Below are positions 11,940 through 23,110 of a stretch of 64,000 bases of DNA, piece by piece; within the stretch, counting starts at the first letter, position 1, and the number at the start of each line of letters is the position of its first letter. The notes under the pieces were generated by a model, which was given only the letters and a program-made list of their open reading frames with translations, had not been told where the DNA came from and ran no database searches. The position numbers and the translations under genes are program-made. The stretch is from Datura wrightii (taxonomy: Eukaryota; Streptophyta; Magnoliopsida; Solanales; Solanaceae): assembly GCA_035772735.1 (NCBI GenBank), contig JASDFA010000007.1:148055001-148119000 (forward strand), read 5' to 3'.

Positions 11940-12662
11940 CTATACAAAACTAAAGAGAACAATCATAAATAATTAACCAACAAATCAACAACCAACAGAT
12001 AATATATCAAAAGGACAAACTATTCAAAGAATCAAAGTATTAACTATTAAGTATGTATAGTGAAAGTGATTCCAAAGACTATTCAAAATAAACAATACTA
12101 AGGGGTACTTGGTGAGGAAGCAAAAGGTGCAAAGCTATGCCTATGCCTATAGGAGTCTTCTGAGTTCTGAGAAGATGTCCAAATTACATTACTTAAGTTT
12201 TTTCTTTTTTATTCTTTGTATTTATACAAAAGCTATCTTTGCCGATTCTTGAACTCTTTAACTTTATCCTTTTTATGTTGTACTTTGTCCATAAAATATT
12301 AAGTTTAAGTGCTCTAGTAGTCTAGTATTACATCTTACCAACAAACTAGGTGGCTTGTTTCTCTTATGTTCCACTTAGTCTTTGATGTCTATTCCATTTA
12401 TGTTGAACTTTGAATGGAATGTTACACTATTAGGTGGAGAAGTCTTTTAACTACTGGTGTGAAATTTGATTATAGTGTAATACTAGTTTGTTGGTAAGAT
12501 GTCAAATAAAGTTTAAGTGCTATATACTCCCTGCTTATTTGACATCCTTTTTATGTTGTATTCTAGCAAATCCCATGTATAATAATATAATATGTTATTA
12601 TCTAGGAGAATCTCCGGTATGGGCGTATAGCTATGATTCAACTCTTCTGATTCATCATATGT

Positions 12663-13000
12663 AATATTACTTTCACTACCTTTGTTTTTTTCTTTTATTT
12701 ATTTCTGGAAATCACAACATCACATTCACAGTAACAGCATCACAATTCACAGGCTCACAGCAATCACAGTTCACACTTCACAACATCACAATTCACAGGA
12801 ATCTGCCAATCTCAAATTCTCAATATTACTTTCACTACGTTTGTTTTTTTCTTTTATTTATTTCTGGCAATCACGGCATCACATTCACAGTCACAGCATC
12901 ACAATTCACAGCAATCACAGACCACAGTTCACACTTCACAGCATCACAAATTCACAATTCACAGGTTACAGCAATCTGTCAATCTCAAATTCTCAATATT
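12663..13000. repeat. Tandem duplication in the hAT 5' region
   Basis: A unit of about 159 bases (12663-12821) is repeated at 12822-13000. Each begins AATATTACTTTCACTAC, continues with a T-rich stretch, and then has CACAATTCACAG-type short repeats. The second copy is longer because the short repeats expanded. It lies upstream of the minus-strand transposase and may hold transposase-binding or promoter sites. Confidence 0.75.
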
Positions 13001-13039
13001 TGGGAATTCGGATAATGGGATTGTTATTCTATTTTACTT

Positions 13040-13440
13040 ACCTGATGAGGTTGGCGGCCGGCGATTGAGAGGCGACTGGCGAGAGAACAGAGAGGATTAG
13101 AGGAGGCAGATGGTGGAGTCACTGGAGTGGCGACTGGCGACTATGGACGTCGACGAGTCGACGACGACAGACGATGACCGGAAGAGAAGACTGGAGGTCG
13201 ACTCTGGACCTGGAGGCTGGAGAGGCAGTAAATGAAGAGAAGAGCGTAGAGAAGAGAGTAGAGAAGAGAGAACGATGGGGAGTTGGGGAGTTGGGGAAAT
13301 AGGGGAGACGTCGGCAGTCGGCACGTCGCGGGGAGGGCGGAGGCGGCCAGGCGGGAGACTGAGAGACAGATGAATAGCAGAATAGGTGATGAGGTATTGA
13401 GGTGAGGACTTGAGGTCGTCTGAGAGTGAGAGTGGAGAGT
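13040..13440. other. GC-rich, CpG-containing block at the right end of the hAT element
   Basis: A sharp rise in G+C with many GGCGAC, CGACGAG and GAGAGAG runs, in an otherwise AT-rich element. It lies upstream of the broken transposase and may be its old promoter and leader. The frame on the minus strand across it is low-complexity and not credible as a protein. Confidence 0.5.
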
Positions 13441-15336
13441 AAATTAGGTTATTAGGATTTAGGATTTTTATTTAATTTAATTATTTATTATAAAAATAAA
13501 ATAAAATAATTTTAATATATATTCGATTTTTCGGTTAAACTGAAGAACCGGCGAATCGTAACTGAAAAAAAACTAAAAACCGAAACCAAAAAAATGAATT
13601 AATTCGGTTCGGTTTGATTTTTTGGTTTTCGGTTTTTTTGCCCACCCCTACCCATACTGTACAACAAACGAAAAGAAATAAACCTCTAGTTGTCTATCTC
13701 CGGATGACAGAAGCTGATGACTCTGTGGGCTGACTGGAATTACGAGGGATCGGCTCCTCGTCTATGAGTACCTGCAGGCAAGTAATGCAGCGCCCCCAAA
13801 CGGGCGTCAGTACTACTGGTACCGAGTATGCAAAGCAAACTGAACATAACTGAAGATAAACAATAAATTGGTAGTTACTGAAATGACAGAGGATAGCTAA
13901 AACTGTCTAGAATAGCAGAATTTGTACCGAGCTTAACTGTACTGGAAAGAAGATAAGAATCATACCTGTCGATGCGGCGTCCTGCTATTTATCAACTTAA
14001 TAAGTAACATATATATATACATATAGCATACAAGAACCTATACCAACCCCCAATAAGCCGGAAGGTGTCAATCAACACGCAATCTATATACCCCTACCCG
14101 GGTCAAACCATCCAAAAACCAATTCACTCCACTCACCTAATAACTACGAGCACCCCGCCGGCCCCTGGGTATGCAACTTGGGCTCTCTTGGTCCCTGACT
14201 ATAACTGTATCTGAGTCCGGAAGACTCCTGTAACTGTAATCTGTAATCTGTAATCTGTGCCCTGGGCGCAAACGTTTGACTGGGTATGCTATAATGCTGA
14301 TCAGCCTGCTATGGGGAATGCTGCATCCCATCTTCGTCCTACTGCGGACGGCATGCCACTCCTTGGAGTGACGTATCCTCACCCTCTGGCGGGCGAGTCG
14401 ACACAACTATTAACCCTGGGGCGGCAAGGAAGCTCTAAGGGTGCCCACATAACACAATCAGATCTCAACAAACAATAATAATCACATATAACATGTATAA
14501 TAAATCTGATATTACTGTTAATGTTTTGATATTCTATTCTGGTTCTCTGACTGAATTAAACTGAATTTGGTACTGAGTCTGAAATAATATCTCGCGGTTT
14601 AATACTGATTTACTGACTTTTATTTTGAATATGGCATAACAATACAAACATACTTAATATTCGGCTTCTGGAACTTCCTTCTAAAATTTATCCTATTTCA
14701 CTATACTAGAATTACTAACTTACCGAAGAAACTAGCTTTACATACCTCAGTTGTCGGCTTTCCGGCTAACTAGCGTAACTCGACCAATATTCAGTTATTT
14801 CTTCCAACTGTAATCACATTTATAGCAATTAGAACTAAATTCATCAATACTCTGGAAGAAAATGCTACTTTGAATATATATATAGCCCAAACTTTGACTT
14901 ATCGGAAAACCGCTGAAACTCGCTATTTCTTGGAAGTCCAAAAGGGAGAAATACTCACTTTAGGGCTAGGAGTATATTGACACTAATTTGGAGCAATTTC
15001 ACTTACCTTAGCTCGGTAGGACGACGATTCGCCGGTCGAATTTCACGAAACTAACTCCGCAGGAATGCTCCCGGCAGCTTAATACTTCACTACCCAAGAT
15101 TAATTCAAGTTTGGACCGCGTTTAATAGCGTAAACGGACGAAATTTCATCAAAATCCCTCGTGCCCCATGTTTTCTGTTTACTCTCTGGAAATTATGAAT
15201 TAAAATGAGACAACCAAAGTGGAGGGGTTTATATACTTGGACCTGAATCCCCCTCCGTGACACACTGGCCATCACGGAAGGGAAGCCTCCGTGACATGCT
15301 GCCTGTCACGGAGGGGCTTTGCCCGACTTCCTCTTT

Positions 15337-15392
15337 AAGTTGCATTTGTCGAATGCGATTTAGAAGTCGCATTTGTCGAATGCGATTTATAA
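15337..15392. repeat. 27-base tandem pair in solo LTR 1
   Basis: GCATTTGTCGAATGCGATTT occurs twice in a row, each copy containing the palindrome GCATTTGTCGAATGC. It lies upstream of the LTR's TATA-like box on the minus strand. It was not seen in the equivalent part of the other two LTR copies. Confidence 0.7.
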
Positions 15393-15538
15393 GTACCATT
15401 TACCTTGCGACGCTCCAACTTGGCGCTTGTCCGGTCTTCCCCCGGACCTTTTCCTAGCATGTATGACATTCTAAAACTCTTAACTAACATGCAAATAGGT
15501 CATCTAAATGTCAAGAATTTACGGGGTGTAACACCCCC

Positions 15539-16759
15539 CTCCTCCCCCTCCCCCCAACCAAAAAAAAAAAATCAAAAAAGGAGTACGATTTTCATATTTA
15601 AAGATAATTTAATTTTAGTAGCTTTAATTTACACTTATTGAAAAAAATTATAATCACATAAATATGTAGTAATACTTATTTTAAATTGTAAATTAGAAAA
15701 TTTTTTCTATATGAGGAGTCACACCAACAAGGCGACAAAATGTATGTAGCCAAAGGGAAGTGATAATCTATTCCAAGGTTTCAAATAAATAAATAAAATC
15801 ATGTCCGCTATATTTAAAACTAATAAATAAATGCTTCTCAAGCATATTTAATCTAGGTTGCGTGGCTCCATAATTACCATGAGATGTGGCATAATTTCTT
15901 ATTCTTCATAAACCTCACAGCTCCTAAATGATTAACCAATCGATTAATGACAAAAAGTTGATGCTTATTCGTCGTATAGTCTAATTTCATTCAAAAATAA
16001 AGCTTTCATTTTTATAAAATAAAAAAATAAATAATTTTTAAATTTGATCATTTCTTAAATTCTCTTTAATAAATAATTTTCAAATTTAATTATTTCTTAA
16101 ATTCTATTTTTCATTATATTAAAATTATATTCTTATTTTTATTTGCTAATATATTAAAAGATATTTTATTTGATAACTATCATTTTATCCTTAAGCATCA
16201 ATAAGCATTACAAAGCTAAGTCATTACCACTAATGACTTAAATCATAAAAGAAACAGACTCCTACTCCGACAGACAACCACTTCTACTCCTATTCATATA
16301 TAGACCAAGACTGAACTAATTCTCTACATCTAAGTGGGACTCTAACATTACATATATAAGCAACAACTCTAGTAATTCTTCCGGGATGATCTTCTTTGCT
16401 CTCAAATATTCGTTGATTACATTCAATCTGTATAATATAAACAGCTTTCGCATACATCATTTTAAAAATTTGAGCTCTTAGAGTCTTTCCTTTTGCACTC
16501 TTGAAAACCCACTACATATGTTCATCCCAGGTACTACCAATACTATGATTCTAAGTCAAAGTGAATTTAATGAAAATCAGAAAAGAAGTGGAAAGAGCCA
16601 AAAGAAAAAATTAATCATTAGCCATACAACTATACACATTATCTTGCTATAGATCACACTTATTATTATAATAATATATATATAGAGAGAGAGAAGATAG
16701 ATACATATATAGATATTGATAGATAGATACTGATATAATATAAATATAAATTAATATAA
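15539..16759. other. Spacer between the UGT copies
   Basis: 15539-15975 belongs to duplication unit A. The rest is AT-rich spacer. A microsatellite of TA, AGAG and GATA units lies at 16665-16745, ending 15 bases before the stop of UGT copy B. No gene seen. Confidence 0.55.
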
Positions 16760-18106
16760 TCAAGTAGGCTTGTGACATTTAACTTGCTCAACTAGAACCT
16801 TGAAATTCTCTGTTGAACTCCCATTTGGTTTCACAGCTTCTAATGCTCTTTCTTTTAGTCCTTGAACATTTTCCCTTAATAACTTTCCTTTTTCCTCATT
16901 GAAAAAAGTATCCAATGCATTCATTGTTCCACTTTTGGTGAAACTTCCACCTTCAATTTGCAGACCAATCTGCCAAACACTTTCCACCATTTTGCTATTC
17001 GGTTTCTGGTCACCAAAAAAAGGCCTACAAATCATAGGCACACCATATGATATGCCTTCCAAAATAGAGTTCCATCCACAATGTGTTACAAAAACACCAA
17101 CAGATGAATGTGCCAAGATTTCCAACTGGGGTGCCCAAGAAACTATTTTCCCAAATTCCTCTGTTCTTTCAAGAAACCCTTGGGGCAAAATCTTGACCCC
17201 ATTATCTCTTAATGACCAAATAAAAGGTACCCCTTTGGACTCTAGTGCTTCTGCTATTGCAACAATTTCATTAGGGGGTAATGTTGTGACAGTACCAAAA
17301 CTAAGATACACAACTGATTTTTCTTTCTGTTTGTCAAGCCACTGGATGCATCCACTTACATCAGAATTAGCATCTAACTGTACTACTTCCTTTGATGATT
17401 GTAGAACTAAAGGGCCAATGTTGAGTACCTTTTGGAGCTTTGATTTGAGGTCCTTGTTGATTGTTGGATCCAATTCCTCAAAGGAATTTAGTACAACGGC
17501 AGCTGCTTTGTGCAAATTTAATGCCATGTTGTAAAGCATAGATGGCATTGGTCCCTCTAAATTCTCTGCTATAACTTCTGGTGGCATGTCACTGATACTT
17601 AAAGTTGATGAAAATCCTGGGATTTTTAATAATGTTTCCTCGTTTGATCGAATTAAATCAGTGTATAAATGAACAGACAAAGAACAAGAACTAGGTGCCC
17701 AAAAAGCAATCCAGGGGACATTCCTTTTCTCAGCCAAATCACAAGAAAACCATAAAAAAGCATCACTGATAATGCAAGAAAATTTCACCCCTATTTCCTC
17801 CTCTGCTTCTTTCATTGATTTTTCGAAATTAGCAGGAGTTGATTGTATAAAAAGTTCAACAGCCTCACGCCCAAATGGGGTGGCATTGCCTTCTTTGACA
17901 CCATCCCAAACATTGTAAATCTTGATGTTTTCTTGATTTGGAGTTTTTGAGAAGATTGAGGTGTTGGAAGTTGATGTGTTAAAGAAGGAGAAAATTGTGT
18001 CTGATGGTAAAACTGGAGTGAGCTTTTGAACAAGAGTGAGTAAGGGAGCTGCATGGCTACCAAAAGGAAAAGCAAGAAGTGCAATATGAAGTTGAGGAGT
18101 AGTCAT
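16760..18106 (-). CDS. Anthocyanidin/flavonoid 3-O-glucosyltransferase-like UGT, copy B
   Basis: A 448-residue UGT78-like glucosyltransferase, the tandem twin of 5442-6788. Catalytic His18, Asp115 and the PSPG box (Trp324-Gln367, ending in Gln) are intact. Compared with copy A, 16 amino-acid changes lie between residues 46 and 139, none between 140 and 291, one at 292 and three at 409-420. The donor-side stretch Trp136-Thr-Ala-Gly of copy A is Trp-Ala-Pro-Ser here, so Thr137 is lost. In the grape flavonoid UGT structure the equivalent Trp-Thr pair contacts the sugar. A changed sugar or acceptor preference is therefore possible but not proven. The 5' flank carries a 103-base tandem duplication absent from copy A. 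Confidence 0.9.
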   Translation of the reverse strand: MTTPQLHIALLAFPFGSHAAPLLTLVQKLTPVLPSDTIFSFFNTSTSNTSIFSKTPNQENIKIYNVWDGVKEGNATPFGREAVELFIQSTPANFEKSMKEAEEEIGVKFSCIISDAFLWFSCDLAEKRNVPWIAFWAPSSCSLSVHLYTDLIRSNEETLLKIPGFSSTLSISDMPPEVIAENLEGPMPSMLYNMALNLHKAAAVVLNSFEELDPTINKDLKSKLQKVLNIGPLVLQSSKEVVQLDANSDVSGCIQWLDKQKEKSVVYLSFGTVTTLPPNEIVAIAEALESKGVPFIWSLRDNGVKILPQGFLERTEEFGKIVSWAPQLEILAHSSVGVFVTHCGWNSILEGISYGVPMICRPFFGDQKPNSKMVESVWQIGLQIEGGSFTKSGTMNALDTFFNEEKGKLLRENVQGLKERALEAVKPNGSSTENFKVLVEQVKCHKPT

Positions 18107-18227
18107 TCTTTTGTTATTCTTTCTTCTTATTCAATTTGTTGAAGTAAAGGTTTGGGCCTTTTTAAAGTTGGTTTGTACAGTTTTGTAATACGATGAAATG
18201 ACTAGTTAAATTATTACTAAATATATA

Positions 18228-18436
18228 AATATGTCATTTTTTTTGGGATTAATTAAAAAAAAAAGTGTCACATCAACTGAAACAAAGAAATAATTTGTTT
18301 GATCAATTTTTAATATCAGCTTACAATGAAAATATGTCATTCATTTTGGGATTAACTAAAAAAAAATTGTGTCACATCAATTAAAATAAAGAAATAATTT
18401 GTTTGATCAAATTTTTAATATCAGCTTACAATGAAA
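18228..18436. repeat. 103-base tandem duplication in the UGT copy B promoter
   Basis: Unit 1 is 18228-18330 and unit 2 is 18331-18436. Both begin AATATGTCAT and both contain GTGTCACATCAA and AAATAATTTGTTTGATCAA. They lie 122-330 bases upstream of the UGT-B start. Copy A has only one diverged counterpart near 7070-7140. It could add regulatory sites. Confidence 0.8.
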
Positions 18437-19225
18437 AGTGTTTTTTTAGCTAAATATTTTAACGAGAAGTAATCTATATTTGATATTTCAAAAGTTTGAG
18501 CTAGGTAGGATCAACGGTAGGGATTGGCTCAATGTTGGCTATTAGTTTGGATCTACCGTAGACTCATTGCTACATTTTTTAATTTAAAAAAACGTGTAAA
18601 ACATTGACCTCTAAAGTTAACTAACACATATCACAAATAAACAGGAAATTCAAACCTCAAATAAGACAGAATTTTTTCTGTTTTATTTTTAAAAAGGATT
18701 AAAAATATATATAATAAAATTAAACTATTTTAGTAAGATCTTTTACATGTTGGGCTAAACTAACCCAATATTAAATGAGTTGATTCTTTAAACGGATTAA
18801 AATAAATTAAATTAATAAATAAATAAGGACATATTTTTATCGATTAATTTTTGTTATTCTTAATGACGCAACAAACTAATAGTAATGTAATTTTTATTTT
18901 TTCAATTTATCTCCAAAAAATCACGTTTCTCATATTTAAAAATAATTTAATATTTTAAAAACTTTTAATTTATATTTAATGAGATAATTATAATCACATA
19001 AATATATAATAATATTTATTTAAATTATAAATTTAAAAAATATTTCGATACGAGCAGTCACACCGACAAGGCGACAAAATATATGTGGCTAAAGGGAAAG
19101 TGGTAGGATGCGTGGCTCCATAATTTAGTATAAGATGTATCATTATTTTCTAGCTCTTCATAAACCTCACAGCTCGTAAATTATCAATTCAATATATTAA
19201 TGACAAAAAGTTGATATTTATTAAA

Positions 19226-21340
19226 TATATACTTACTTTATATGTACTTGTTCAATATATAAAAAATATTTTTTTATTTTTATCTATTATTTTTAATGTA
19301 TTAAGAATTTTTTTATATTTTATTTTTAATATTAATTATTTATTTTTAAATTATTTTTCAAAAAGATAAAATTATATACTAATTAATATAAATATTATAA
19401 TAAAATATATATTAATTATTCTTTTTAAAATACTTACAAAGTTTAAAATAAAAAAGTAAAAGTGAACAGAAGAAGTGTTAGTTAATTTTACTTTTTTTCT
19501 ATATATACTTTTGTTGTGTGTGGATTTTTCAGAGCGTTTTCTTGTTAAGCATAATCATGATTTTTGTAAATTACCTATCTATTCCGCAAATAAATAGCAG
19601 CTGAATTTTTGTAAATTTTCTTGTTAAGTCGCGCCCCTATTAACATAGAGACTGAAAGTGGAATGAAAGGTATCATCCATACATATTCATATGTTTATTC
19701 CATAAATAAGTTTTGAATTCTTAATTAATTGTTCGGATTCACCCGATCTTACCTTTTTTAAAAGGAGTCAATACAAAATTAAAATATGAATTAACTTGAA
19801 CTAATTTAAATTTTAAATTAAATTTTCTATTCTTACTTATTCCGAGTCTTTGCTAAATACTATAACTATTGAAACCGAAGAAAATACAATTGGTTGAATA
19901 ATATGACAGGAATTAATTACTAGTCTCTTTTAAAATAGGCTATTTTTTTTTCTTCAAATTTGATTAAAGTAAAAATGCGGTTCTTATCTTTAAACTTTCG
20001 AGGTACTTTACTGTCTCTCATATTAGTGTTTTCTGCTTTGTTTGTTTCATTTCATAACAATTTTTGATTTTGTGTTATTTACTCTAATCTAATCATATGT
20101 TTTGATTATACGATTTTGTGTTCTTTACTTTAATTTGATCTTACGTTTTAACAAATAGCATTTAAAAATAAATTTAATAAAATAATTATATATGAACAAA
20201 ATTAAAAAAGAATAACTTGACATGCATTGATTCGCTTTATATAAAATTCAGAATTTATCTCTATAATATTAAATGATGTTCTTCAAGAAATAAAAGTATT
20301 TGAGCGATTGAGAATAATTTTCTTATTCTTATAGAGAGAAAGATTATCATTTCTTGAAAATTAAAAATCTATTTCAAATAACATTTTTTAAAATAATTCA
20401 ACATATATGATCATATTAAAATAATAACCTCCTCGTTTGCTGTCAAATTAGATAATTCATCCTTCGTAACAAAATAAAGTACAATTTCATAAATATAAAA
20501 AGAAAAATAGAGACTTGAATTTTGCTCTTTCTTATTCCCACAGCCTCAACAATAATTATAAGATTATAACCACTATCTTTTTATTTGCTCTCAAGTTTTG
20601 ATTGGTCAATCTTATTTTTTGAACTCATAATAATGATAGGTATTGAGAAGATTTAATTGCATCATTGTTAATTTGGAATATTAATTTTACCCCAAGCCAA
20701 AATGTATTAGATACATTACATATTAATTTTTACATTTCTATACATTAACAATGAATCTTTTTACATTTCTATACATTAATTTTGAAGAGAGAATGTATAT
20801 TTAAAAGGGTCAAAAAGTTCTTTTTTTTTATGTATTGTTTTAATAGATGAATATCGTGTTTTATTGTGTTTATAATACAACGTTAATTTTTACATTCGTA
20901 AAATTTTAATAGTAATAATTGACGGTTTTAATATATGATTTTTTTTTTTTGCATTTTTAATGTAATTTTAACTCTTTTTACATTTTTTATGTTTTAATAG
21001 TAATGATTGATGGTTTTAGTAGATGAATATAGTCTTTTATTGTGTTTTTATTGCAATGCTAACTCTTCACATTCTTTAGATTTTAATAGTTATGATTGAA
21101 TTTCTGTTTTACATTTTACTATTTACTTTATTATTTACTAAAAGGTGCATTTACATTTTAGTACAATAATATTATATGAATAAATTTAAAGTAAAGAATA
21201 AAATGGTCTTTTAACTTTTGATGGAATTCAACTTTGCCCTTAAAATCTTTTCATTTTTAATATGATATGATGACAATGTTAGTAAATGTACAAAATGAAC
21301 GAAAAATGACAACATAAATTCTTTTTATATGTCAGTATAT
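19226..21340. other. AT-rich spacer
   Basis: No gene seen. It includes long AT-rich simple sequence and a degenerate tandem repeat (see 20820-21095). Confidence 0.5.
20820..21095. repeat. Degenerate tandem repeat
   Basis: Two to three diverged units share GTTTTAATAG, GATGAATAT, TTTTATTGTGTTT and ACATT blocks in the same order. The unit is not exact. Function and origin are unknown. Confidence 0.5.
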
Positions 21341-22535
21341 ATTACGTGAAGAGAAAAATAGTCATATTGACCATAAACTTTTGTACATGAGCATATTATG
21401 TGTGCAAATGTACATGGCTTGCATTACTGTAGCTTTATACCTTCGTTATATGTGTGTGTGCATATGTATATATACACACAAGCTTCTTTTTTCTTTTTTT
21501 TTAAGGGGAGGATCGACATTAATAACCGCTCGCCCAAAAAATCCATGATCACTCTCATGAGTACTAGACTCACAGCAGCTCAACACCAACATAATTGCCA
21601 AGAACAATGCACAATACCACGAAATCGTCTCGGCTAATACTGTCGATGAATCAACACTAGACATTATTATATATTAAGGATGTTTGTTTGTTTTCTGTAA
21701 TTCTTGAAAAAAAATGTTGTGATTTTGGAGGGTATTTGTAGGGTTTTTTGTAAGGGGATTAGGAAGGGTGTGTGTGTGTTTGTTTAAATTGAATTGAAGT
21801 AGTTGTAGGTGGAGTGGGTAATGTGAAATTGTTGGGAGTTGAAAGGGTTCATTCAAAGGGGTGTGGGGGAATTGAAATTATGTATGAAAGGAGAGGGAAA
21901 ATATTATGTTTGTTCAACTGCTTTGCTTTTGTTTTTTTTATTAAATATGGGATATATGTTATTCTCTTCGCGCAATACTTTTAAGGTTGTATTAAATTAA
22001 TTTAATTCAATTTAACTTTAATGATTAATCAAATTAGTTATTATAAAGTGAAACATGATAAGTAAAATTGACCGAAAAATTAAAATACATTTCAAATCTT
22101 TGTCAAACCAAACAAAGTGAAGTAAAGAAGTTGTCTTTATTTTTGGCGTTGCAAAAGTTAATTTAACAAAGTCAAACAAAGTTCAACAACACAATTTATA
22201 GCTTTGACTTTATCTTGTTGCCTTTTTATCTTTATGAGTAATAAATAAGCTTTTTCTTAGAGAAGTTCCTAATTAGGATAAAATCTTAGACTTTTTCTTG
22301 TCCTTTACTAGACTTTGTTGTATTTGGATGTGCAATCATTTTATTTATTCATAACTATCTGATATTCGTAATAATTTAAATTCATCCTAATAAATATTTT
22401 CTTGATTTTTTAAAAAAAGATTTTTATCATTTGTTGTTCGTCTATCAATTTTAAACAACTCATTTCTTTCTTAATTATATCTTAACAAAGAAAGTATTTT
22501 ATTTAGGGAAGGAAAAAAAAGGTAAATGACTATGA
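21340..22535 (-). repeat. Inverted duplication, left arm
   Basis: Reverse-complement match to 38555-40510. It covers a 5' flank, a 60-codon upstream frame, the start of the LysM gene and part of its 3' flank. Much is nearly identical base for base, for example around 21700-21990. Compared with the right arm it lacks about 250 bases of LysM coding sequence and about 500 bases of 3' flank. The arms are separated by about 16 kb. Confidence 0.85.
21446..21664 (-). pseudogene. Truncated LysM protein gene (LysM domain deleted)
   Basis: The first 42 codons match the intact gene at 39434, including the hydrophobic segment WYCALFLAIMLVLSC. The frame then jumps, at an ATTTTTT-type microhomology near 21540, into sequence that is 3' flank in the intact copy, ending in an unrelated tail. 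The deleted part corresponds to about 39560-39808 and carries the entire LysM domain and stop codon. A short membrane or secreted peptide could still be made, but it would lack the LysM domain. Confidence 0.75.
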
Positions 22536-22544
22536 TAGGATATA

Positions 22545-22697
22545 ATTTTAATTAATTTTAAAATTCTAAATATTAGGATAATAATTCAATAATAATTATT
22601 GAAAAAATATTAAATAATAATTTTATCTATTGTAGAGTTTTTTTAATAAAGGGTAAAAAGTTTAATTAATATTTGTAAGGAACTTCACATTTTTAGA
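22545..22697 (-). mobile_element. Helitron 5'-end fragment
   Basis: Shares the AAATTCTAAATATTAGGAT block and the AAAGGGTAAAAAGTT...TTTTTAAGG-type block with the Helitron at 35675-38346, in the same orientation. It lies directly inside the left arm of the inverted duplication. Only the terminal portion is present. Confidence 0.45.
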
Positions 22698-23013
22698 ATT
22701 TGTTTGGAAAGTCACTGTGTAATTGAAATTAGTGTAACTACTAGGATAGTAATTATAGAGTAGAGTAATACGATGACTTATTTGTTTTCCATGATATAAT
22801 TACAGTGTAATTACAAGCGTACTGTTTTGTTACACAAGTATAATTATACAGTTAGATTAAAATTTTAAAATAAAAAATTAATTATCAAAAATTAATATTT
22901 GACAAATATGAGTCTTTATAAATAATGTTAAATTAGGTATTTAAGATACATATAATCTCTGAAAACTATATTAATTAATAAATATATAATTTTAACTAAT
23001 ATTATAAGAAAGA

Positions 23014-23017
<4 letters not shown>

Positions 23018-23104
<87 letters not shown>
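23018..23104. repeat. (AT)n microsatellite
   Basis: About 43 uninterrupted AT units. Likely highly variable in length between individuals. Confidence 0.97.

Positions 23105-23110
<6 letters not shown>

Larger units (their letters stand above)
8625..13650. mobile_element. hAT-superfamily DNA transposon nested in solo LTR 1
   Basis: 5,026 bases bounded by the 8-base target duplication CCCATACT (8617-8624 and 13651-13658), diagnostic for hAT elements. Terminal inverted repeats are short: TAGGGGTGGCCA on the left and, on the other strand, TAGGGGTGGGCA on the right. Subterminal regions are rich in CGGTT/CGATTTTTCG motifs, likely transposase-binding sites. A broken transposase gene lies inside on the minus strand. 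The empty site in LTR 2 (CCTACCCGTACTATACAA) confirms the insertion point. Confidence 0.93.
8148..15533 (-). mobile_element. Solo LTR 1 (about 2.35 kb without its nested hAT)
   Basis: Read on the minus strand it begins TGTTACACCCCG and ends CGGGGCGTGACA. These are the TG...CA ends of the same family as 23728-27751 and 42644-45192. It is flanked by CCCCC at 8143-8147 and 15534-15538, a 5-base target duplication (six C are shared, so one base is ambiguous). No gag, pol, primer-binding site or second LTR exists, so it is a solo LTR left by recombination between two LTRs. A TATATAAA-type box lies near 15228-15236 (minus). Long LTRs of about 2.5 kb fit Ty3-gypsy chromovirus elements, but without internal sequence the family cannot be proven. 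Confidence 0.85.
5433..15975. repeat. Tandem segmental duplication, unit A (split by later insertions)
   Basis: Unit A consists of 5433-8147 plus 15534-15975. Unit B is 16750-19225. The part right of the LTR (for example the CACACCAACAAGGCGACAAA block near 15720) aligns with 19050 in unit B, so the LTR interrupts an older contiguous unit. Similarity is high in the UGT coding region and patchy in the flanks. The order of events is therefore duplication, then LTR insertion into unit A, then hAT insertion into the LTR. Confidence 0.8.
16750..19225. repeat. Tandem segmental duplication, unit B
   Basis: Counterpart of unit A. It contains UGT copy B and about 1.1 kb of 5' flank, ending near the TAATGACAAAAAGTTGAT block at about 19200 (matched at about 15945 in unit A). 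No transposon interrupts it. Confidence 0.75.

Noticed and set aside
23018..23104. Replication origin or matrix attachment region at the AT run
   Set aside because: A pure dinucleotide microsatellite. No additional signal supports either role.
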